A stretch of DNA of 64,000 nt from Oligoflexia bacterium (GTDB lineage: Bacteria; Bdellovibrionota; Bacteriovoracia; Bacteriovoracales; Bacteriovoracaceae), in NCBI GenBank assembly GCA_015231955.1, contig JADGAN010000007.1, positions 62,001-126,000 of the forward strand. The letters run 5' to 3'. How positions within the stretch are numbered: the stretch's first letter is position 1; every line of letters starts with the position of its first letter. The position numbers were made by a program, and so were the translations under genes. Positions 8,355 to 16,994 of this stretch are shown here, in pieces. Below the pieces are notes generated by a model, which ran no database searches, was not told the DNA's origin, and saw only the letters and a program-made list of their open reading frames with translations.

Positions 8355-9440
8355 TTAAATTTCCTTTAATCTCCAAAGATGCTTGGCCAAATTTTGACAA
8401 GGGGTCATCCTGGCCGGCCCACCGGCCAAAGGCGGAGAATCAAGAAATGCCACCTCAAGACACAGTTGGCTGGACTCAGCAAACTCAGTGGTCAACTGAA
8501 AGTACCCATGGCCACCTTGGGGACGGATTTTCCACAACTGACCAGTCACATTTTGACATTGGGCCATAAAGGCCGCACCCTGAGCCGAAGATAGTGGATT
8601 GTTAGCATTTCCTTCGAGACACTTATTTTGTGGTCCAAGAAAACTATTGGTAATTTTATAGAGACCATTTCCCATTGGTAAGAAATACCAGGCTTGGCCA
8701 GAAACAATTTGGCACCTCTCCATAAAACTCGCTCCATAAAGATAGGCCCCGGGCACCAACTGATTACCTTCTAAGCATTTATCTTCTTTCTCCATTGTAA
8801 AGTTGATCAAGCGGTAATACTTATCCTTTGCCAAAATAGGATCCGCTTGCGCTGTGGCCGTATCAGGTGCTTCTACAGGGTCTCGCTCAACCCCGAACCA
8901 GACGTGGGCGTGTCCCTTATAAATCCCAATTCCCATGGCCCCCCAGGAAGTTACCCAAGGTCCACGGTTTAAGATAACTTCATTATGAGGGGCACTGTTT
9001 TTCCAGCCCTGCAAGGCCATTTCAGGGGTTATGTTAAAATCGGGAGATCCCCCTGCGGAAATTTCAAACCCATTGCCGGGATAAAAACTCAGCTCTCTTG
9101 GTTTATCCCACATGAAGCTTCCTTCTGATCCTGTAAAGCAAACAGGTGTCCAATTTCCTTTATTGGACCAGCTATGTAAATTACAGGAAACTCCACTTCC
9201 ATTCGTTCCGCTATCTGGACGATGGGTAATGGTATCCCAAGCATGGATCTGGGCCACTCGACTCAAAGATGCTGAAAGTGGAACTGGAGATAAACCATTT
9301 TGCTGACGGTACTGGTTAATAAGACTGGCCAGATTTTTTTCGGCCTCGCTAAGCTGGGTTCGCAAAGTTTGAGCATTCAGACTTGAATGTGAAAAAATAA
9401 TCAAAATCAAAATAAAAAAGGAAATTAATCGAGCTTTCAT
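8355..9440 (-). CDS. secreted CAP (SCP/PR-1) domain protein with ricin-type lectin domain
   Basis: A 361-residue exported protein. The N-terminal Sec signal peptide is MKARLISFFILILIIF. A CAP domain (about 35-180) shows LINQYRQQNGLSPV, LSRVAQIHAWDT, GWKNSAPHNEVILN and GIYKGHAHVWF, covering the usual CAP motifs. A ricin-B-like trefoil region follows (about 200-361) with repeated CLEG/QxW-type blocks (KCLEGNQLVPG, QAWYF, QLWKI, HLWRL). It probably binds glycans or lipids outside the cell. An upstream start at 9509 is possible, but AAGGAGG just before 9440 decides the start. Confidence 0.85.
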   Translation of the reverse strand: MKARLISFFILILIIFSHSSLNAQTLRTQLSEAEKNLASLINQYRQQNGLSPVPLSASLSRVAQIHAWDTITHRPDSGTNGSGVSCNLHSWSNKGNWTPVCFTGSEGSFMWDKPRELSFYPGNGFEISAGGSPDFNITPEMALQGWKNSAPHNEVILNRGPWVTSWGAMGIGIYKGHAHVWFGVERDPVEAPDTATAQADPILAKDKYYRLINFTMEKEDKCLEGNQLVPGAYLYGASFMERCQIVSGQAWYFLPMGNGLYKITNSFLGPQNKCLEGNANNPLSSAQGAAFMAQCQNVTGQLWKIRPQGGHGYFQLTTEFAESSQLCLEVAFLDSPPLAGGPARMTPCQNLAKHLWRLKEI

Positions 9441-10155
9441 ATTGTCCTCCTTATGTTTGCTCATTAATAAGAACATGAGGAAACTGAAATTTAGAGAAAT
9501 AGAGCACATCTATTATCAATTCAGCAAGTGTTATCTAAAAAAAAATTCACCCTTTCTTTTAATTTTATGTAAAACAAATACAAGACTATTGAGGTAAGGA
9601 TTAAATGAAAACTATTGGCGCTACTGAAATTCTACATGCATGTCAACCTTTTTACATAGACTGCTGCCTTTATAGAAAAGAAAAAAAGAGCGATCAGCGT
9701 TTCTTACACCAGGAAAAACTGTAATCTTCACCAATCAGTTCTCCCACTTTTTCTCGGGTTAGCATTGCAAAACGTTTTTGAACTTTTTCTTTATTATTAC
9801 CATCCTGCAAAAGATAAGTTTGCACTCTTGGATCGTTAAGATGATATCAAAAAGTACATATCAAAACGTTGGTGCCAAAAACGCTGGGTCGGTCACATTC
9901 CCAGTATCACAAACTGGTCATGGTCGAAACAAATTCACAAAGTGTGCCGAAAAGTGGCAATAATTTGTGGCAGTGTCGAAGGAGGTAAGCTCACTTCAGC
10001 AGTAGCGATGCTTGTCGTTTGCTGTATTAATATCAAACAATTAAGACCGCAGTTTTATTTTTCTACATTATTTTCTAAATAAAATTACCATTAAATTCCA
10101 AACCATCTTAAACTACTGATCGAAATTCTATTGGCCGCTTTTTAATGGGGAATTT
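9441..10155. other. gene-poor stretch with probable coding debris
   Basis: About 700 bases without an intact gene. On the minus strand 9694-9846 reads as an open 3' gene end (separate entry). From about 9855 to 9990 there is a compositionally different block rich in GTGGCA/GTGCCGA-like words, which might be an insertion-sequence end, but no transposase or clear terminal repeat can be shown. The last 120 bases are the AT-rich leader of the gene at 10156. Confidence 0.4.
9694..9846 (-). pseudogene. 3' fragment of an unidentified gene
   Basis: The reverse strand is open for 50 codons from an in-frame stop at 9847-9849 to a TGA at 9694-9696. It gives a natural-looking protein end containing YHLNDPRVQTYLLQDG and GELIGEDYSFSWCKKR. 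No credible start exists, since the first Met is more than half way along, so this is best read as a truncated gene remnant. Family not recognised. Confidence 0.35.
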
Positions 10156-11337
10156 ATGATCGCTTCTTATTTTACGTGGTTTATTCTTAATTGGTTCAGC
10201 TTTTTATCTGGTGATATTGTTGATGATATTATTATACCAATAAAAGCAGAGGTCGCTACCTCGATGCTTTCTCGTGAAGATTGCAACTCCCTTGGTCTTG
10301 ATCCCCAGATCATGGATCTCCTCGAAACAGAGAGTGGAGCAAAGTTGCTCGCTAGAATGAAAGAGCTGCATACCGAAAATGAGGAGCTAAAGAAACAGCT
10401 GGCCCCACAACAAGCAACACCACTACTTACAGCTTCCCCATTTCACCAAAACCCATCATCATCATCATCACCACCACTGCCACCACCACCACCCAAAGGA
10501 GGAGTTGTGCAAGCAGTGGGTGATTGGAAAGAGAAGGAGTATCTTAAAAGAGCAGATCCAAATTTTTTGAAAATCAATGGTACAAATATCGTTGCAAGCT
10601 TTAAGAATTACTCTTCTCAAGAGATGTTTGCTTTAAGCAAGTTACTTTTAGAAAAGCATCAGCACGATTTGCTAGAGGGAAAGCAGCTCTTGATCGATTT
10701 GCAAAACCAGAAAGCAAGTGCTGCAAAAATCAAAGCAGCAGCGGCCGATGTACAAAGGCTGACTGAATTAGCAGCAAAAGGCCTAAAAGTCATGGAGCTG
10801 CAGCAGCGTTTAATCGATGCCATTTGTGACGACAAAAAAATAGAGGCCGAGAAGGTGAGTTGTCAAAATAAAATCTTTACAGAACTTAAAACCAGTTATG
10901 ATAGGTTTGCAAAAGAAAAAAGCAAGTGGCATAATTTTATCGGTAACGAAATCGCTTCAGGCAAAGTAGCAGCTTTTTTTACACATACCCTGGAGAGATC
11001 CGATCTCTCCAGCACTGTTGCTACCAATAGTACCTCTTCGTCCTCTGCCGCTGCAAAAAAAGTTACTACTAATGCTGCTCTTTCTGAACTGCAAGTGGCC
11101 TTGATCCATCTTGATAGCTTAAGGCGAGGTAAGCAGCTTGAAGATCCCGATTATGTTGAAGATCATATTAAGGATTTAAGAAAAATTCTTCTTGTCATCC
11201 CTAATAAGAAAACTCTTCCTAATAATAAAAGCAGGAAACAGTATCAAGCGGTCAAAAGAGCAGTACAAGATTATGAGAGCAAACTCCCTTATTTTGATTC
11301 TAAAGACCACCCTGTCTTAAACCCTAAGACAAAGTAA
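10156..11337 (+). CDS. hypothetical coiled-coil protein with proline tract
   Basis: A 393-residue protein, not recognised. The first 30 residues contain a hydrophobic segment (YFTWFILNWFSFLSG). A short coiled coil (LLARMKELHTENEELKKQL, about 75-95) is followed by a Ser/Pro tract (about 110-125) encoded by CAT/CCA triplet repeats. Long Ala/Lys/Gln-rich helices fill about 160-280. The reading frame continues past the TAA at 11335-11337 for another 50 sense codons, so the protein may have been longer (see the 11338-11490 entry). A weak GGGGAA site precedes the ATG. Confidence 0.6.
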   Translation: MIASYFTWFILNWFSFLSGDIVDDIIIPIKAEVATSMLSREDCNSLGLDPQIMDLLETESGAKLLARMKELHTENEELKKQLAPQQATPLLTASPFHQNPSSSSSPPLPPPPPKGGVVQAVGDWKEKEYLKRADPNFLKINGTNIVASFKNYSSQEMFALSKLLLEKHQHDLLEGKQLLIDLQNQKASAAKIKAAAADVQRLTELAAKGLKVMELQQRLIDAICDDKKIEAEKVSCQNKIFTELKTSYDRFAKEKSKWHNFIGNEIASGKVAAFFTHTLERSDLSSTVATNSTSSSSAAAKKVTTNAALSELQVALIHLDSLRRGKQLEDPDYVEDHIKDLRKILLVIPNKKTLPNNKSRKQYQAVKRAVQDYESKLPYFDSKDHPVLNPKTK

Positions 11338-11490
11338 CCAATCACCCGTGCCCACTGGTTTAAGATCCAAAGCGATTCACGATGCGGCCATCTCTTCCAG
11401 CAAGAGATCAAAACCATTTGTAGCGAGCAATTTAAGCAGGGGCCTTTAGAAGAGCATGAGGATTTTCTTATCAAGAACATCATCGATTAG
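11338..11490 (+). pseudogene. in-frame continuation after stop codon (possible severed C-terminus)
   Basis: Directly after the TAA of the coiled-coil gene, in the same frame, 50 sense codons follow before a TAG at 11488-11490. They give a natural-looking C-terminus (ITRAHWFKIQSDSRCGHLF, then LEEHEDFLIKNIID). There is no start codon with a ribosome site. Either the stop is a recent nonsense mutation or sequencing error, or this is a relic of another gene fused in frame by deletion. Confidence 0.4.
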
Positions 11491-11511
11491 AAGCAATACT
11501 CCCAACGTTTC

Positions 11512-11994
11512 CTATTTCTTTTTTTGCAATAGATTTTTGCACGCCTCTTTATTGCCCCTATCACAGGCCAAGCTCAAATCTTTACAAGCATCGGCAAGAT
11601 TATCGTCGCACGCTTTGATAAGATACTTGATGATGCTATCGACACCTTCACCCGACTTCATTCCTAATAGGGCGCGATTATAGCACCCTTGGGCCAGTCC
11701 ACCCTCACATGCTTGTTCACATAACGCCAATGCCTCTAAGCTCTTTCCTTCTTTGAATTTAATCGTGCCAAGATCTGAACAGCCTTGCATATCTTTTAGG
11801 TGATTACAGGCGTGTTTACAGAGTGTTTCGGCTTCGCTGTACTCACCTTCATTGCTTTTGATATAACAAAGGGTAATGCAGCTTCTTGCATTGCCAGAGA
11901 TGCAACTGCTTTTTAAATGTTCATTACTGGAAGTACAAGCAAAGAGTGGCATAAGCAGTAACAAAAGGAATATTATGTGCAAAGGCCTAAACAT
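11512..11994 (-). CDS. lipoprotein with Sel1/TPR-like cysteine repeats
   Basis: A 160-residue protein with a lipoprotein signal peptide and lipobox (LMPLFAC, Cys at about residue 20). The rest has Sel1-like helical repeats with paired cysteines (AETLCKHAC, ALALCEQACEGGLAQGCYN, IKYLIKACDDNLADACK). Such repeats mediate protein-protein contacts in the periplasm, and Cys-rich versions resemble beta-lactamase HcpA-type repeats. The partner is unknown. It is transcribed alone, converging on the coiled-coil gene. Confidence 0.75.
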   Translation of the reverse strand: MFRPLHIIFLLLLLMPLFACTSSNEHLKSSCISGNARSCITLCYIKSNEGEYSEAETLCKHACNHLKDMQGCSDLGTIKFKEGKSLEALALCEQACEGGLAQGCYNRALLGMKSGEGVDSIIKYLIKACDDNLADACKDLSLACDRGNKEACKNLLQKKK

Positions 11995-12262
11995 AAAAGA
12001 CTACTCCGAGAAAAATTTCTTAACTACAAGGTAATACCGAATATGCCACAAGACAAAGGAATGATGAAGTTTTTCTTTTTCGTATTGCAGAATGTCTCAA
12101 AAATTGGCTTTCACTGTTTGCGCTTTATCAGTTATGAGTTTTAAGTAAATCATTAACAGCAATCACTTTCTATGTTATTTCAAAAGAGTAAAATGGAATA
12201 AAATTTCATCTCTATCCCTTATATAGAATATAAATCCATAATTTGGATCCAAGGAGAAAATC

Positions 12263-13507
12263 ATGGTAATGGTAAGAGCGTTCAAAGGCGTTCGTCCTAA
12301 AAAAGAGTTGGCAGAGAGTGTGGCCTCGTTCCCTTATGATGTTATCACCTCTAAAGAGGCAAGAGAGATTGCCAAAGGTAATCCCCACTCCTTCCTGCAT
12401 GTGGGCAAATCGGAAATCGATCTTCCAGAGGAGATCGACCTCTATGATGATCGCGTGTACGCCAAAGCAAAAGAAAATTTTGAGAAGATGATACGCGAAA
12501 AGACACTGATTCAAGATCCCGCACCCTATCTCTATATTTATAAACAAAAAATGGGTGATCACGAGCAGTATGGACTCGTTGCATGCGTCAGTGCAGAAGA
12601 GTATAAGCGCGATTTAATCAAGAAACATGAGCTGACTCGCAAAGCAAAGGAAGATGATCGCACCAAGCATGTGTTGGTCTTAAACGCCAATGCAGGCCCA
12701 GTATTTCTCACCTATCGTGATCGTGAAAAGATCGACTCTATCGTCTGCAAATTTGTAAAAGAGAATGCTCCTGAGGCAGATTTTGTCAAGGAAGATGGCA
12801 TTGGTCATACCGTCTGGGTGATTCGCGATCAAAATTTAATTGAAGAGCTAAGCGGTGAGTTTGCAAAGGTTGATGCACTCTATGTGGCCGATGGCCATCA
12901 TCGCAGTGCTGCTGCTGCTAGAGCGTGGGAGGAGCGCTTAAAACAAGACTCCTCACCCTCTATCGATAAAGAGTATAACTACTTTCTCGCCGTGATCTTT
13001 CCTTCTAAGCAACTAAAAATCATGGATTACAATCGCCTGGTTTTTACACTTAATGGACAAAGCAAAGAGGAGTTTTTAAAGAGAGTAAAAGAGAAATTTG
13101 ATATCATTGCTGAGAATAGTGGCCCTTCTCCGAAAAACATGAAGGAGTTTGGAATGTTCTTGGATGGAAAGTGGTATCAGATTCGTGCAAAAGCGGGCAG
13201 CTTCCCTGCACACGATCCGGTAGAAGGACTGGATGTATCGATCCTGCAAAACAACCTCCTAAGTCCCATTTTAGGTATTGGTGATCCTAGAACCGATAAC
13301 AATATCGATTTCATCGGTGGTATTCGTGGAGCAAAAGAGTTGGAAAAACGAGTAAACAGTGGTGAAGGAAAAGTTGCCTTCAAGCTCCATCCCACCTCTA
13401 TTGAACAATTAATCGATGTGGCGGATGCAGGAAAAATGATGCCTCCTAAGTCAACCTGGTTTGAACCTAAACTTAGAAGCGGATTGATAGTACACCTATT
13501 AGACTAA
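12263..13507 (+). CDS. DUF1015 (COG4198) family protein, first gene of serine-pathway cluster
   Basis: A 414-residue cytoplasmic protein matching DUF1015: N-terminal VRAFKGVRPKKELAESVAS, PYDVIT, KHELTRKAKEDDRTKHV, and a central VADGHHRSAAAARAWEE. The DGHHR loop resembles the phosphate-binding loop of ParB/sulfiredoxin-fold proteins, including the ADP-dependent serine kinase SerK. No biochemical function is established for this exact protein. It lies 34 bases upstream of serA and shares its operon, with serC opposite, so a step in phosphoserine/serine metabolism is plausible. AAGGAG precedes the ATG. Confidence 0.85.
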   Translation: MVMVRAFKGVRPKKELAESVASFPYDVITSKEAREIAKGNPHSFLHVGKSEIDLPEEIDLYDDRVYAKAKENFEKMIREKTLIQDPAPYLYIYKQKMGDHEQYGLVACVSAEEYKRDLIKKHELTRKAKEDDRTKHVLVLNANAGPVFLTYRDREKIDSIVCKFVKENAPEADFVKEDGIGHTVWVIRDQNLIEELSGEFAKVDALYVADGHHRSAAAARAWEERLKQDSSPSIDKEYNYFLAVIFPSKQLKIMDYNRLVFTLNGQSKEEFLKRVKEKFDIIAENSGPSPKNMKEFGMFLDGKWYQIRAKAGSFPAHDPVEGLDVSILQNNLLSPILGIGDPRTDNNIDFIGGIRGAKELEKRVNSGEGKVAFKLHPTSIEQLIDVADAGKMMPPKSTWFEPKLRSGLIVHLLD

Positions 13508-13541
13508 CTAAATAAATAAATTTTCAAGGAGATGTTCAAAC

Positions 13542-14489
13542 ATGAAACCTTTTATCGTCGTCGCAGATGGAATGGATAAGCACACTTTTAAAAGTTTGCA
13601 GGCAATTACTGAGTTTGAGGTACACCCCTCACCGAAAGTCACCCAAGAGGAGCTCCTAACCCTACTCCCACGCACTAGCGCTTTGGTTATTCGCTCGGCG
13701 AGCAAAGTAACTGCAGAGTCGCTAGAAATCTCTCCCAACCTAAAATATGTAATTCGCGCAGGAGAAGGTACAGACAATATTGATAAAGTTGCTTGTGGAA
13801 AAAAAGGAGTGAAGGTTTCCAATACTCCTGGAGCAAACTCCAACTCTGTAGCAGAACTTGCCATTAGCTTAATGATCAACGTTTTAAGAAAAACTGCTTG
13901 GGCCCACGCCACCATGGTTGCAGGTAAGTGGGAAAAAAACAAATATGAAGGCAATGAACTCTCTTATAAAAGCATTGGTTTTATAGGCTTTGGAAAAATT
14001 GCACAATTAACGGCAAAGCGTCTCAGTGGTTTTGACCCAGATGTTCTTTACTACGACACCTTCCCTGTCAAAACCGATCTTCCTTACGCTAGACAAGCAC
14101 GTGACCTAGAACAAATTTTTTCTGAGTGTGACATCATCACTATGCATATTCCTAAGACCAAAGAGACCAGCAATTTAGTGGATAAGCGCTTACTCTCGCT
14201 GATGAAGAAAGAGGCGATCTTAATCAACACTGCCCGCGGTGGACTCGTCAACGAAGACGACCTCTGCACCTTTTTAAAAGAGGGAAAAATCCGTGGTGCA
14301 GGAATCGACGTCTTCGCGATAGAGCCACTGCCTGAAGGTTCCAAACTCAGCACACTAGAAAACGTGGTACTAACTCCACACCTTGGTGCAAGCACTGGTG
14401 AAGCACAAATTCGCGTGGGTGAAATGGCAGTTCATCAACTCAAAGAATTTTTTATTAAAAATCAACTTTTAAATGAAGTTAAGGCCTAA
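13542..14489 (+). CDS. serA: D-3-phosphoglycerate dehydrogenase, short form without ACT domain
   Basis: A 315-residue D-2-hydroxyacid dehydrogenase that oxidises 3-phosphoglycerate to 3-phosphohydroxypyruvate with NAD, the first step of serine synthesis. Seen are the substrate-loop region RAGEGTDNIDK, the nucleotide fold IGFIGFGKIAQ (third Gly replaced by Ala), NTARGGLVNEDDL with the catalytic Arg, and LTPHLGAST with the catalytic His. The protein ends after the catalytic domains, so the usual serine-binding ACT domain is absent and feedback control must differ. A strong terminator follows. Assignment as SerA rather than another family member rests on the serC neighbour. Confidence 0.88.
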   Translation: MKPFIVVADGMDKHTFKSLQAITEFEVHPSPKVTQEELLTLLPRTSALVIRSASKVTAESLEISPNLKYVIRAGEGTDNIDKVACGKKGVKVSNTPGANSNSVAELAISLMINVLRKTAWAHATMVAGKWEKNKYEGNELSYKSIGFIGFGKIAQLTAKRLSGFDPDVLYYDTFPVKTDLPYARQARDLEQIFSECDIITMHIPKTKETSNLVDKRLLSLMKKEAILINTARGGLVNEDDLCTFLKEGKIRGAGIDVFAIEPLPEGSKLSTLENVVLTPHLGASTGEAQIRVGEMAVHQLKEFFIKNQLLNEVKA

Positions 14490-14493
14490 GACA

Positions 14494-14526
14494 AAAAAAT
14501 GCCCCTCATTGAGGGGCATTTTTTCT
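14494..14526 (+). terminator. intrinsic terminator after serA
   Basis: Arms AATGCCCCTCA and TGAGGGGCATT, flanked by an A-run on the left and TTTTTT on the right, start within ten bases of the serA stop. Because both A- and T-runs are present it can work in both directions, also serving transcripts that arrive from serC. Confidence 0.93.
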
Positions 14527-14551
14527 CTTTTATCTTTCTACTACTATCTTT

Positions 14552-14657
14552 GTAACTGCTCACACCCTTCAACCTTCACCTCTCAACCAGATGCTGTTAG
14601 CTAAGCAACTTTCAGCATCCGGTAGAGGGTAGATGGCCGAAGGGTGTGAGCAGTTAC
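14552..14657. other. long imperfect hairpin adjoining the serC stop codon
   Basis: A perfect 19-bp inverted repeat, GTAACTGCTCACACCCTTC at 14552-14570 and its complement at 14639-14657, encloses a second imperfect one (CCTCTCAACCAGATGCTG at 14579-14596 with CAGCATCCGGTAGAGG at 14613-14628) and a loop of about 16 bases. The right arm ends one base before the serC stop codon. No T-tract follows. It could be a structured RNA or protective 3' stem, a REP-type repeat or a small mobile palindrome. Confidence 0.7.
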
Positions 14658-15776
14658 CTATCTTTCTGCTTCAATTGCCATAGAGATTAACTTTGTAAGT
14701 CTCTCTAGGTCTTCATACTTCACATTATGGAAGAGAGAAATTCTGAATTGGTTTTTACCCAATCTTCTATAACCATCAATGCCGTAAGCAACTTTTTCTT
14801 TTTCAAAAATCTTAATCAGCGGATCAACACCATACTTCTCATCCACGTTAATGCAAGCAACTGCGATCGAACGGAACTTTTGCTCTTTAACATAAACAGA
14901 AAGATAAGGTTTGCTTTCGCCCCAAGAGTACAGTAAGTTCGCCTTCCTTTTTGCCTCTTCAATCACGCGATCATAACCAAGCTCATTCATGCACTTTACT
15001 TGCTCGTTTAAGAAATAGATCGTACTAATGGATGGTGTATTATACGTCTGGTTTTGTGAACCGTTGCTAATCGCCTGCTTCCAGCTCATAATTTCTGGAA
15101 TATAACGTTTTTTATCATCTGCAATTTTATTCACTCTATCTACTGCTTTAGGAGAGAGAATGGCAATCCAAAGACCACCTTCACTTGCAAACACTTTTTG
15201 TGGAGAGAAGAAGAAACAATCAACTTTAGAAACATCACAAGGCACTTGACCTGCTCCACTGGTGGCATCAACCACCACCAAAGCGCCCGTGTGCACAGAG
15301 GGAATGGAGGGTAACTGCACTCCTGTAGAGGTCTCATTCAATGTCATACAAATGGTATCAGCATCTGCGATATCTTTTGCTTCAATACCTTCACCAAACG
15401 CAACCGTGATTTGCTGTGCCTCGATCCATGGAACCATCTCTGATGATTTAAACCACTTCTCAGAAAACTCACCACAAGTAAAGTGTGCGGCCTTCTTCTC
15501 CACCATGCCTAAAGCAATCATATCGAAGAGTAGGGTTGCACCACCGTTACCCAGCACGATTGCATAATCGGCAGGAACTCTAAAATATTTACGAAGTCCA
15601 TCTTGAACCTCTTTGACTAAATTTTTGATCGGGGCCTTTCTGTGGCTGGTTCCAAGCAGGTGATTGCCGGTCTCATAAAGTTTTTTCACATACTCCATCG
15701 GCACCAAGGAGGGACCGCAACCAAAGCGAGGATCTGCAGGACGAAGTTCATTAGGTATTTTAAAATTTTCAAACAT
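14658..15776 (-). CDS. serC: phosphoserine aminotransferase
   Basis: A 372-residue class V PLP aminotransferase. It shows RPADPRFGCGPSLVP, LLGTSHRKAPIK, VLGNGGATLLFD, VVDATSGAGQ and SPQKVFASEGG, where the Lys should hold PLP, and a C-terminal FRISLFHNVKYEDL. This is the actinobacterial-type SerC subfamily rather than the E. coli type. It converts 3-phosphohydroxypyruvate and glutamate to O-phosphoserine. A GTG at 15785 is in frame, but AAAGGG spacing favours ATG 15776. It is convergent with DUF1015-serA; serB was not found in the window. Confidence 0.92.
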   Translation of the reverse strand: MFENFKIPNELRPADPRFGCGPSLVPMEYVKKLYETGNHLLGTSHRKAPIKNLVKEVQDGLRKYFRVPADYAIVLGNGGATLLFDMIALGMVEKKAAHFTCGEFSEKWFKSSEMVPWIEAQQITVAFGEGIEAKDIADADTICMTLNETSTGVQLPSIPSVHTGALVVVDATSGAGQVPCDVSKVDCFFFSPQKVFASEGGLWIAILSPKAVDRVNKIADDKKRYIPEIMSWKQAISNGSQNQTYNTPSISTIYFLNEQVKCMNELGYDRVIEEAKRKANLLYSWGESKPYLSVYVKEQKFRSIAVACINVDEKYGVDPLIKIFEKEKVAYGIDGYRRLGKNQFRISLFHNVKYEDLERLTKLISMAIEAER

Positions 15777-16042
15777 CGAATACACCCTTTGTTGTGCTTG
15801 AAGATTCTTAAACTTAAAAAAAGAGTCTTCACCATTAATAGTAAAATTTACTAAAAAATAATATTACATTCCCTCTGATCGGGCAAGTAGGGTTGCTTGC
15901 CGACTTTTGAGACTCTTGGCAACATTTCTTCCCTCTGCATTCTTACCACTGCCCTCATCTTTTAAATAGAGAGTTGCTTTTATTAATGCTATCCTAAATT
16001 TTAAAAAAGAGTGACCATATTTTAGACAAGGATTAGATACTC

Positions 16043-16978
16043 ATGCCCTTTGCCATCGAAGAGAATGTCTCCCTCGCAGATAAGAATTGGTTTCGCACTG
16101 GCGGTGCTGCTCGCTACTATGCTGCACCCAAGAACGCCAGTGAATTTGCTATGGCCCTTAACTTTGCTCAAGAAAAAAAAGTAGACCTCTTTCTACTCGG
16201 AGAGGGAGCAAACATTCTCATTAGTGATGAGGGGTTTCCCGGTTTGATCATCCATCCTACAATGACAAAACTCACAACCGATCATGACAATGGTGAACTC
16301 ACCGCCGAGGCCGGTGTCACCATTGATGAAATGATCAACTTCTCCCTCGAGCACCACCTCTGTGGATTGGAGGAGTTTGCGGGCATTCCCGGAAGTGTTG
16401 GTGGTGCTGTCTATATCAATATTCACTACTTTGAATTTTTGCTCAGTCAATTTCTCACTCGCGCTACCGTCATCAAAAAAAGCGATGCCTCTATTCACAC
16501 CGTCAGCAAGGAGTGGTTTCATTTTGGTTACGACACCTCCTCACTGCATACGCGCGACTACTTTCTCCTCGATGCCACCTTTAAGCTTACCCCTCTACCC
16601 AACGCTGTCGCTATCGCTTATGCTAAAGGCCGCCGTGACGAAATCGTGCGCCATCGTGCTCGTCGCTACCCTACGGAACGCACTTGTGGGAGTTTTTTCC
16701 GTAACTTTCACCCTCATGAAGTCCCCTTTCAAATCAACGGAAAAACCATCGTTAGTATCGCCTATTACCTCGATGCCATTGGTGCAAAAAGTTTTCCTAC
16801 TAGCGGTGGTGCCTCCGTCTCCTCCAAGCACGCCAACATGATTGTCACCAAGGAGGGCGCCACTACCAATGATATTCTTACTCTCGCACAAAAATTAAAG
16901 CAGACGGTTCATGCCCGCTTTGGAATCACTCCACAGTGTGAATGTGTTCGCCTACCTCACAATCTCACGGACTCGTGA
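16043..16978 (+). CDS. murB: UDP-N-acetylenolpyruvoylglucosamine reductase
   Basis: A 311-residue FAD enzyme of peptidoglycan precursor synthesis that reduces UDP-GlcNAc-enolpyruvate to UDP-MurNAc. Typical elements are NWFRTGGAARYYAAP, LLGEGANILISDEGFPG, GIPGSVGGAVYIN, RTCGSFFRN with the catalytic Ser, and SSKHANMIV. Near the C-terminus, TPQCECVRL carries the last conserved Glu. AAGGATTAG precedes the ATG. It stands alone, outside a mur/fts cluster, and converges on the hydrogenase operon with a 16-base gap. Confidence 0.94.
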   Translation: MPFAIEENVSLADKNWFRTGGAARYYAAPKNASEFAMALNFAQEKKVDLFLLGEGANILISDEGFPGLIIHPTMTKLTTDHDNGELTAEAGVTIDEMINFSLEHHLCGLEEFAGIPGSVGGAVYINIHYFEFLLSQFLTRATVIKKSDASIHTVSKEWFHFGYDTSSLHTRDYFLLDATFKLTPLPNAVAIAYAKGRRDEIVRHRARRYPTERTCGSFFRNFHPHEVPFQINGKTIVSIAYYLDAIGAKSFPTSGGASVSSKHANMIVTKEGATTNDILTLAQKLKQTVHARFGITPQCECVRLPHNLTDS

Positions 16979-16994
16979 TATCAGGATTAGTGAT

